DNA from: SM1-73 sp964588305
Lineage (GTDB): Bacteria; Zixibacteria; MSB-5A5; SM1-73
Length of the DNA stretch: 5,961 nt
Direction: 5' to 3'
Assembly (NCBI GenBank): GCA_964588305.1
Contig: CAZPOP010000055.1
Span: forward strand, 1-5,961
A program made the position numbers and the translations under genes. The notes beneath the pieces are model-generated. The model had not been told where the DNA came from. It made no database searches and saw nothing but the letters and a program-made list of their open reading frames with translations. Positions 1 through 5,961 of the stretch are shown piece after piece. How positions within the stretch are numbered: the stretch's first letter is position 1; every line of letters begins with the position of its first letter.

Positions 1-3000
1 AGGCAGTGGACGAAGGTTCACATTTGGAGTTTGTGGTTACCTCATCGGACTTTGACAACGATGCCTTGGCCTTGACAACTGAGGATTTGCCGACCAACGC
101 TTCCTTCACTGACTCAGGTAATGGTCATGGACTGTTTACCTTTGACCCTGATTACAGCCAGAGTGGTGTTTACCCGGTCAGGTTCATAGTGAGCGATGGA
201 GCTATGGCTGATACTGAGGTTGTTGACATAACGGTTAATGACGTTAATGTTGCTCCTATTCTGGATCCCATCGGTCCACAGGCAGTGGACGAGGTTTCTC
301 ACCTTGAGTTTGTGGTTACCTCATCGGATTTTGACAATGACGCCTTGACCTTGACAGCTGAGGATCTGCCGACCAATGCTTCCTTCACTGACTCAGGTAA
401 TGGTCATGGATTGTTTATCTTTGATCCCGACTCCACCCAGGCTGGCGTTTACCCGGTTCGATTCATAGTCAGCGACGGAGTTCTGGCAGATACTGAGGTT
501 GTGGACGTAACGGTCAACCAGATCAACCTAGCGCCGGTCTTAGATCCCATTGGTCCACAGGCAGTGGATGAGGGTTCACATTTAGAGTCTGTGGTTACCT
601 CTTCGGACTTTGATAATGATGCCTTGACCCTGACAGCCGAGGGTTTGCCAGCCAATGCGGCATTCACGGATAGTGGTAATGGGCACGGACTGTTTACCTT
701 TGATCCTGATTTCAGCCAGGCTGGAGTTTACCCGATTCGGTTCATAGTAAGCGACGGAGCTTTGGCAGACACCGAGCTTGTGTCTATAACGGTTAATGAT
801 GTCAATGTTGCTCCTATTCTAGATCCCATCGGCCCACAGGCAGTCGATGAGGGTTCACATCTTGAGTTTGTGGTTACCTCTTCGGATCTTGACAATGATG
901 CTTTGACCCTGACAGCCGAGGACTTGCCAGCCAATGCGACATTTGCGGATAGTGGCAATGCACACGGACTGTTCACCTTTGATCCTGATTCCACCCAGGC
1001 AGGAGTTTACCCGGTTCGGTTCATAGTCAGCGACGGAGCTTTGGCAGATACTGAACTGGTGGACGTAACGGTAAATCAGGTGAACATCGCGCCGGTCTTA
1101 GATCCCATCGGCCCTCAGGCAGTAGATGAGGGCTCTCACTTAGAGTTTGTGGTAACCTCTTCGGATTTTGACAATGATGCTTTGACCTTAACAGCTGAGG
1201 ACTTGCCATCCAATGGTTCCTTCGCAGATTCAGGCAACGGTCATGGTTTAGTTGAGTTTGACCCTGATTATGCTCAGAGCGGTGTTTACCCGGTTCGATT
1301 CATCGTTAGCGATGGAGCTCTCGCAGACACCGAGCTTGTGTCTATAACGGTTAATGATGTCAATGTTGCTCCTATTCTGGATCCCATCGGTCCACAGGCA
1401 GTGGACGAGGATTCACACCTTGAGTTTGTGATTACCTCGTCGGACTTTGATGATGACGCCTTGACCTTGACAGCTGGGGACTTGCCATCCAATGCTTCTT
1501 TCACTGACTCAGGGAATGGTCATGGACTGTTTGCCTTTGATCCTGATTCCACCCAGGCTGGAGTTTACCCTGTTCGGTTCATAGTAAGCGACGGAGCTTT
1601 GGCAGATACTGAGCTGGTGAACATAACGGTAAATCAGGTCAACCTGGCGCCGGTTCTAGACCCCATTGGCCCACAGGCAGTGGATGAGGGTTCTCACTTA
1701 GAGTTTGTGGTTACCTCATCAGATTTTGACAACGACGCCTTGACCTTCACAGCCGAGGACTTGCCAGCCAATGCCGCATTCATTGATAGCGGCAATGGTC
1801 ATGGATCGTTTGCCTTTGACCCTGATTCCACCCAGGCAGGAGTTTATCCGGTTCGGTTCATAGTCAGCGACGGAGCTTTGGCTGATACTGAGGTTGTAGA
1901 CGTAACGGTCAACCAGGTCAACCTTGCGCCAATATTAGATCCCATCGGTCCTCAGGTTGTAGATGAAGGTTCACATTTAGAGTTTGTGGTTACCTCTTCG
2001 GACTTTGACAATGACGCCTTGACCTTAACAGCCGAGGGCTTACCAGCCAACGCCTCCTTCACGGACTCGGGCAATGGTCATGGTCTATTCGAATTTAATC
2101 CCGATTATGCTCAAAGTGGTGTTTATATTGTTAGGTTCATAGTTAGTGACGGTGTACTGGCGGACAGCGAAATCGTTGACGTAACGGTTATTCATGTTAA
2201 TGTTACCCCTGTTTTAGACCCGATTGGTCCTCAGGCTGTGGACGAGGGATCACACTTGGAGTTTGTGGTCACCTCTTCAGATTTTGATGGTGATGGTTTG
2301 ACCGTAAAGGCTGAGGATTTACCATCCAATGCCACCTTCACAGACAGTGGCAATGGACACGGATTGTTTACCTTTGACCCTGATTCCACCCAGGCAGGAG
2401 TTTACCCGGTTCGGTTCATAGTCAGCGATGGAGCTTTGGCTGATACTGAGCTTGTGGACGTAACGGTAAATCAGGTCAACATCGCGCCGGTCTTAGATCC
2501 CATCGGTCCTCAGGCCGTGGATGAAGGTTCACACTTAGAGTTTGTGGTTACCTCATCGGACTTTGACAATGATGCTCTGACCTTAACGGCTGAGGATTTG
2601 CCCACCAATGCAACATTTGCAGACAGCGGTAATGGTCACGGATTGTTCACGTTTGATCCTGATTACACTCAGAGCGGAGTGCATAGCGTGACCTTCATCA
2701 CCTCGGACGGAGCATTATCCGATTCAGAGGTGGTTTCTGTGACAGTTAATGACGTTAATCGTGTTCCCACAGCTGATGCCGGCCCCGATCAGTTGAATGT
2801 TGAGGCGGGAATACTAGTGACCCTGGATGGTTCTGGCTCTTATGATCCGGATGGGGATTCGATAGACTATCATTGGGTTCAGGTGTCTGGGCCTTCGGTG
2901 AGTTTATCTGACAGCAATGTTGCGGATCCCACCTTCACCCCGGCTGTTAAGGGCAATTATGAGTTTGAGTTAAAGGTGGACGATGGAGATTTGGTGAGTC

Positions 3001-5961
3001 TCCCGGACACTGTCTTGATATCGGTGAGCAATCAGGCGCCGGTACTGGCTTCGATCGGATCTCAAGCAGTGGATGAGGGGTCACATTTAGAGTTTGTGGT
3101 TACCTCGTCGGACTCTGATGGTGATAGTTTGATCTTAACAGCCGAGGATTTGCCAGCCAATGCGGCATTCACGGACAGTGGTAATGGGCACGGACTGTTT
3201 ACCTTTGATCCTGATTTCACCCAGGCTGGAGTTTACCCGGTTCGGTTCATAGTAAGCGACGGAGCTTTGGCAGATACTGAGCTTGTAGACGTAACGGTCA
3301 ACCAGGTTAACCTTGCGCCAATACTAGATCCCATCGGTCCTCAGGCAGTGAATGAGGGTTCTCACCTTGAGTTTGTGGTTACCTCGTTGGACTTTGACAA
3401 TGATGCTTTGACCTTGACAGTTGAGGATCTGCCGACCAATGCTTCCTTCACTGACTCAGGTAATGGTCATGGACTGTTTGCCTTTGATCCTGATTCTACC
3501 CAGGCTGGCGTTTACCCGATTCGGTTCATAGTAAGCGACGGAGCCTTGGCAGATACTGAGCTGGTGGATATGACGGTCAATGATGTCAATGTCGCACCAT
3601 TATTGGACCCCATCGGTCCACAAGCAGTCGATGAGGGTTCTCACCTTGAGTTTGTGGTTACCTCATCGGACTTTGATAATGACGCCTTGACCTTAACGGC
3701 AGAGGACTTGCCGGCCAACGCTTCCTTCGCAGACAGTGGCAATGGTCACGGACTGTTTACCTTTGACCCTGATTCCACCCAGGCAGGAGTTTATCCGGTT
3801 CGGTTCATAGTAAGCGACGGAGCTTTGGCAGATACTGAGATTGTGGACGTAACGGTCAACCAGTTCAACCTTGCGCCAATATTAGATCCCATCGGCCCTC
3901 AGGCAGTGGATGAGGGTTCTCATCTTGAGTTTGTGGTTACCTCATCGGACTTTGATAATGACGCCTTGACCTTGACAGCCGAGGATTTGCCATCCAATGC
4001 TTCCTTCGCAGACAGCGGCAATGGTCATGGATTGTTCACCTTTGATCCTGATTCCACCCAGGCTGGAGTTTTCCCGGTTCGGTTCATAGTAGGTGACGGA
4101 GCTTTGGCAGACACCGAGCTTGTGGACGTAACGGTCAACCAGGTTAGCCTTGCCCCTATTTTAGATCCCATTGGCCCACAGGAAGTTGATGAGGGTTCAC
4201 ATCTTGAGTTTGTGGTTACCTCTTCGGATTTTGACAATGATGCTTTGACCTTGACAGCTGAGGATTTGCCAACTAATGCTTCCTTCACAGATAGTGGTAA
4301 TGGTCACGGACTATTTGCCTTTGACCCTGATTCCACCCAGGCTGGCGTCTACCCGGTTCGGTTCATAGTTAGCGATGACGGAGCTTTGGCAGACACTGAG
4401 CTTGTTGACATAACGGTTAGTCAAGTCAACCTTGCACCCCAACTCGATAGTATTCCTACGCCCCAAACTGTTGATGAAGGTCAGTTGTTGCAGTTCGTGG
4501 TGAGTGCCAGCGATTTTGACGGCACTATTCCGATATTATCCGCTTATGATCTTCCAGATAATGCCGGCCTCGTTGATCACGGCGATGGCACCGCCACCTT
4601 CTCCTTCAATCCCGACTACTTCCAGGCAGGTTTTTATACGGTTCTGTTTGAAGCCTCTGATGGCGAGTTGGCAGACAGCCAGTACGTTGACATTACCGTC
4701 AATAATGTTAACAGGCCGCCGGTGCTGGATCCGATTGCGCCTCAAACGGTAGATGAAGGCGGTTATCTGGCGTTTTTGGTGAATGCCAACGATCCGGATT
4801 TAGAGACACTTACTCTCACGGCTCAGAATTTGATGCCAAACGCCACCTTCTTTGACTCGGGCAATAATGTCGGACTATTTGAATTCTACCCGGACTACGA
4901 CCAGGCCGGTTTCACCATAATAAGGTTCATTGCCAGCGACGGAGACCTGGCAGATACAATCTATGTTGACATCACCGTCAACCATGTGAACCCACCTCCA
5001 GAGCTTGATTCGATTCCTACTCCTCGGGTGGTGGCTGAACAGGACACTTTGATATTCCTCGTATCGGCGTCTGACCCTGATGGAACGACACCATCGTTCA
5101 CAGCTGAAGACCTTCCGGAGAATGCATCATTCGTTGACAGCGGCGATGGAACCGGAGGGTTTTATTTCTATCCTCTCTATGGCCAGGCGGGTAGTTACGA
5201 TGTTCTGTTCATCGCCTCAGACGGCGAGTTGGCTGATAGCCAGTATGTCCACATCGACGTTACGGTTACCAACAGGGCACCGGAGTTGGCACCAATAGAT
5301 TCGCAGACCGTGGCCGAGGGAGATACGCTGAACCTCATAATCATTGCCACCGACCCGGATTTAACCATTCCTTCTATTACAGCCATAGATCTTCCAACTA
5401 ATGCGACTTTTTACGACAGTGGTAATGGACACGCATTACTGGAGTTTATGCCTGACTATGATCAGGCCGGGGATTACACCGTAACGGTGATCGCTTCTGA
5501 TGGTTCTTTGGCTGATACAGGACATGTCTATATAACGGTGCTTCACACCAATATCGATCCAGTGCTGGACCCAATTGGCTCGCAGGTTGTGGTTGAGGGT
5601 GCTCATCTTGAGTTTGTGCTGACCTCATCAGATTATGATAATGATCCCTTGAGTTTGACTTCCGAGGATCTTCCGGCCAATGCCGCATTCATAGACAGTG
5701 GAAACGGCCATGCACTATTTACCTTCGATCCTGATTTCACTCAGGCAGGAGTTTATCCGGTTCGGTTCATAGTCAGCGACGGTACATTGGCTGACACCGA
5801 GCTGGTGGATATAACAGTGACCGAGTTTGGCAATCATGCACCGGTCTTGGATCCGATAGGACCTCAGGCGGTAGTTGAGGGAGAGGTCTTGGAGTTCAGG
5901 ATACATGCCACGGATTTGGATTTAGATGCGCTCATTCTTGATACTCTGGACGTTCCCTTGA
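1..5961 (+). CDS. Giant tandem Ig-like/cadherin-like repeat protein (internal fragment, open at both ends)
   Basis: The frame with codons starting at base 3 is open across the whole window: 1986 codons, no stop, no initiating Met with a ribosome binding site. Bases 1-2 probably finish a Gln codon of the G-P-Q motif. The protein is a chain of 93-94 residue beta-sandwich domains (R1-R21) with one PKD-like domain between R10 and R11. Domain landmarks by unit position are L-D-P-I-G-P-Q (1-7), V-D-E-G (9-12), S-D-F-D-N-D (22-27), D-L-P-x-N (35-39), D-S-G-N-G-H-G (44-50), F-D-P-D (54-57), Q-A-G-V-Y-P-V-R-F (60-68), S-D-G-A-L-A-D-T-E (71-79) and V-T-V-N (83-86). This matches the putative Ig (He_PIG, PF05345) or related cadherin-like families as I know them. 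I read no Cys, one Trp (2874-2876), three Lys and very high Asp/Glu content, as in extracellular bacterial adhesins. Signal peptide, anchor and any sorting domain lie outside the window. Surface adhesion or a structural stalk is inferred. No enzymatic motif is seen. Confidence 0.93.
3..260 (+). repeat. Ig-like unit R1, N-terminally cut
   Basis: This unit lacks its first seven residues because the window begins at A-V-D-E-G. It carries D-Y-S-Q-S-G at positions 56-62 equivalents and ends in the D-type linker V-N-D-V-N-V-A-P. It has A-L-T-T-E where most units have T-L-T-A-E, and Met (204-206) where most have Leu in D-G-A-L-A-D. Its spacing to the A-V-D-E motif of R2 is exactly 279 bp, so it is a normal unit and not the edge of the array. 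Confidence 0.88.
246..1410 (+). repeat. 558-bp higher-order (two-domain) direct repeat
   Basis: Exact DNA matches occur at even multiples of the unit length. Bases 765-820 (end of R3) equal 1323-1378 (end of R5) over 56 bp at an offset of 558. Bases 246-294 (R1/R2 junction) equal 1362-1410 (R5/R6 junction) over 49 bp at an offset of 1116. The unit in between (R4, same region) is clearly different at both DNA and protein level. The repeating unit here is therefore a pair of domains, A then B. The R7 junction, where a second B unit follows R6, breaks the pattern. Confidence 0.85.
261..2771 (+). repeat. Core tandem array 1: nine 279-bp Ig-like units (R2-R10)
   Basis: Nine perfect-length units begin at 261, 540, 819, 1098, 1377, 1656, 1935, 2214 and 2493, each 279 bp (93 residues), with no in-frame indel. 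Each is predicted to be one beta-sandwich domain with a D-x-D-x-D loop (S-D-F-D-N-D) that could bind calcium. Two subtypes are visible. Type A has an aromatic residue at position 58 (D-Y or D-F) and a D-type linker: R3, R5, R10, plus R8 with His in the linker. Type B has D-S-T-Q and a Q-type linker: R2, R4, R6, R7, R9. Unit-specific changes include Gly12 to Val in R2 and to Asp in R6, Phe17 to Ser in R3, L-F to S-F at 51-52 in R7, and D-G-D-G-L-T-V-K in R9, which holds the only Lys outside the PKD-like domain. R8 is the most divergent in its second half (Y-I-V-R-F, V-I-H-V-N-V-T-P). R10 has V-H-S-V-T-F-I-T in place of V-Y-P-V-R-F-I-V just before the PKD-like domain. Confidence 0.92.
2772..3044 (+). 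other. PKD / KIAA0319-like domain inserted in the Ig-like array
   Basis: This 91-residue segment does not follow the repeat consensus. It starts A-D-A-G-P-D-Q, followed by V-T-L-D-G-S-G-S-Y-D-P-D-G-D, then Y-H-W-V-Q-V-S-G-P-S-V-S-L, P-T-F-T-P, G-N-Y-E-F-E-L-K-V-D-D-G and a final P-D-T-V-L-I-S-V strand. These are the classic landmarks of PKD domains of the KIAA0319-like type in bacterial surface proteins, including the core Trp (2874-2876), which is the only Trp in the window. Two of the three Lys codons in the window (2949 and 2973) are here. It replaces one Ig-like unit with nearly the same length (273 versus 279 bp). The upstream linker is V-N-D-V-N-R-V-P-T and the downstream one V-S-N-Q-A-P-V-L. 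PKD domains are usually structural or interaction spacers. The specific role is unknown. Confidence 0.88.
3045..4442 (+). repeat. Core tandem array 2: five Ig-like units (R11-R15)
   Basis: Units begin at 3045, 3324, 3603, 3882 and 4161. The first four are 279 bp, and R15 is 282 bp because of one extra Asp codon (S-D-D-G at 4371-4382). R11 starts with a variant head, L-A-S-I-G-S-Q and S-D-S-D-G-D-S-L-I-L, then becomes core-like. R12 has A-V-N-E-G and S-L-D-F-D-N-D. R14 has V-F-P-V-R-F-I-V-G-D-G. R15 has Q-E-V-D-E-G. Linkers are Q-type in R11, R13, R14 and R15 and D-type in R12. R11 and R12 are mosaic relative to array 1: R11 joins an aromatic D-F-T-Q front to a Q linker, while R12 joins a D-S-T-Q front to a D linker. 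The DNA is very close to that of array 1, so the two arrays share recent amplification or conversion. Confidence 0.92.
4443..4724 (+). repeat. Diverged Ig-like unit R16 (94 aa)
   Basis: The homogenised array stops here. R16 keeps the fold landmarks (V-D-E-G, S-D-F-D-G, Q-A-G, A-S-D-G, V-D-I-T-V-N) but shares little DNA with the core. Its head is L-D-S-I-P-T-P-Q, one residue longer than L-D-P-I-G-P-Q, which accounts for its 94 residues. It has D-H-G-D-G-T in place of D-S-G-N-G-H, A-S-D-G-E-L-A-D-S-Q-Y-V, and ends in V-N-N-V-N-R-P-P, a common form of this linker in other bacterial repeat proteins. Confidence 0.87.
4725..5003 (+). repeat. Diverged Ig-like unit R17 (93 aa)
   Basis: The head is L-D-P-I-A-P-Q-T-V-D-E-G, followed by N-D-P-D-L-E-T and N-L-M-P-N-A-T-F, which has Met where core units have the D-L-P turn. 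It has F-D-S-G-N-N-V-G, Y-P-D-Y-D-Q-A-G-F and A-S-D-G-D-L-A-D-T, and ends in the linker V-N-H-V-N-P-P-P. The DNA is dissimilar to the core array, which argues for an older copy not touched by the recent homogenisation. Confidence 0.87.
5004..5285 (+). repeat. Diverged Ig-like unit R18 (94 aa)
   Basis: The head L-D-S-I-P-T-P-R and the features D-P-D-G-T, S-G-D-G-T, L-F-I-A-S-D-G-E-L-A-D-S-Q-Y-V closely resemble R16 two units upstream rather than the adjacent R17. V-A-E-Q replaces V-D-E-G, and Y-P-L-Y-G-Q replaces the usual D-P-D-x-x-Q, so two acidic positions are lost. It ends with V-T-V-T-N-R-A-P. Confidence 0.86.
5286..5564 (+). repeat. Diverged Ig-like unit R19 (93 aa)
   Basis: The head is L-A-P-I-D-S-Q-T-V-A-E-G, followed by A-T-D-P-D-L-T-I, L-P-T-N-A-T-F-Y-D-S-G-N-G-H, F-M-P-D-Y-D-Q-A-G-D-Y and A-S-D-G-S-L-A-D-T-G. 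The D-P-D-L, x-P-D-Y-D-Q-A-G and L-A-D-T features pair it with R17. The linker V-L-H-T-N-I-D-P is unlike any other in the window. Confidence 0.86.
5565..5846 (+). repeat. Core-like Ig-like unit R20 (94 aa) beyond the diverged block
   Basis: R20 departs from its neighbours and returns toward the core consensus: L-D-P-I-G-S-Q, A-H-L-E-F-V-L-T-S-S-D-Y-D-N-D, D-L-P-A-N-A-A-F-I-D-S-G-N-G-H-A and F-D-P-D-F-T-Q-A-G. Bases 5742-5782 are identical to 1833-1873 in R7 over 41 bp, while the four units before it share no such runs that I can see. Its linker is one residue longer, V-T-E-F-G-N-H-A-P. V-V-V-E-G replaces A-V-D-E-G. Confidence 0.87.
5847..5961 (+). repeat. Ig-like unit R21, C-terminally cut by the window end
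   Basis: The first 38 residues of another unit are present: L-D-P-I-G-P-Q-A-V-V-E-G, then L-E-F-R-I-H-A-T-D-L-D-L-D-A-L and D-V-P-L. The V-V-E-G variant is shared with R20, but the rest is diverged. The frame is still open, so the array continues downstream. Confidence 0.85.

Noticed and set aside
204..206. In-frame Met codons (204, 3570, one in R17, one in R19) as possible start sites
   Set aside because: Each lies inside a conserved strand or turn of a repeat unit with coding sequence continuing upstream, and no purine-rich ribosome binding site is positioned before it.
114..1504. Several antisense open frames of 60-88 codons (for example 449-667, 728-994, 1286-1504) with similar predicted peptides
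   Set aside because: They recur because the sense strand is repetitive. They lie opposite the long open frame, begin and end at equivalent points of each unit, and show no ribosome binding site or independent domain. They are shadows.
4371..4382. Possible frameshift in R15, where the unit is longer than 279 bp
   Set aside because: The difference is exactly one codon (an extra Asp in S-D-D-G), and the frame and the motifs downstream continue unchanged.
1..4442. Regularly spaced repeats considered as a CRISPR array or a non-coding satellite
   Set aside because: The period is 279 bp with no short repeat-spacer structure, differences between copies are mostly at codon level, and one frame is open throughout. 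This is a protein-coding tandem repeat.
4504..5298. Plus-strand open frames at 4504-4752 and 5080-5298
   Set aside because: They are in a different frame from the continuous 1986-codon frame and lie wholly inside it. The peptides have no recognisable domain.
4025..5906. Antisense open frames at 4025-4288, 4536-4745, 5195-5386, 5446-5688 and 5715-5906
   Set aside because: They are the same kind of shadow opposite the repeat-coding frame, with unusual peptides and no conserved motif.
1..5961. A defence system, diversity-generating retroelement target or other multi-gene system
   Set aside because: No second gene, reverse transcriptase, template repeat or regulatory element is present. Differences between units look like ordinary substitution and recombination and are not concentrated at adenines of one hypervariable segment, as far as I can judge by eye.

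Overview
The whole window lies inside one gene. Reading the + strand with the first complete codon at base 3, there is no stop codon through base 5960 (1986 codons). Neither the start nor the stop of the gene is present, so this is an internal piece of a very large protein. The codons encode a tandem array of Ig-like/cadherin-like beta-sandwich domains, almost all exactly 93 residues (279 bp) long. Each opens with an L-D-P-I-G-P-Q-A-V-D-E-G type strand and closes with an N-Q-V-N-L-A-P or N-D-V-N-V-A-P type linker. I number these R1 to R21 (19 complete, 2 cut by the window ends). One unrelated domain of the PKD/KIAA0319-like type sits between R10 and R11.

Layout: R1 (cut at its start) at 1-260; R2-R10, highly similar, at 261-2771; the PKD-like domain at 2772-3044; R11-R15, again highly similar, at 3045-4442; R16-R19, strongly diverged, at 4443-5564; R20 at 5565-5846, which returns toward the core sequence; R21, diverged and cut by the window end, at 5847-5961. 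There is no intergenic DNA, RNA gene, mobile element, promoter or terminator that I can support.

The product looks like a giant secreted or surface-exposed adhesin or stalk protein. By my reading it has no cysteine, a single tryptophan, only three lysines, and about 16 acidic residues against one arginine per consensus unit. Repeated D-x-D-x-D motifs and cadherin-like D-x-N linkers suggest, but do not prove, calcium-dependent stiffening. The domain style (family He_PIG or related cadherin-like families) is common in uncultured Gram-negative bacteria. My impression is the FCB group (for example Zixibacteria or Latescibacteria-like lineages), but this rests on memory of similar proteins and is low confidence. 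GC content is near 50% by eye.

The most interesting signal is the internal architecture. In the first part, two domain subtypes alternate, giving a 558-bp (two-domain) higher-order repeat with exact matches of about 50 bp at 558- or 1116-bp spacing. The diverged C-terminal units alternate in the same two-domain way with different diagnostic residues, suggesting two layers of dimer-wise growth. I found no evidence of a defence system, enzyme or other new multi-gene system here.
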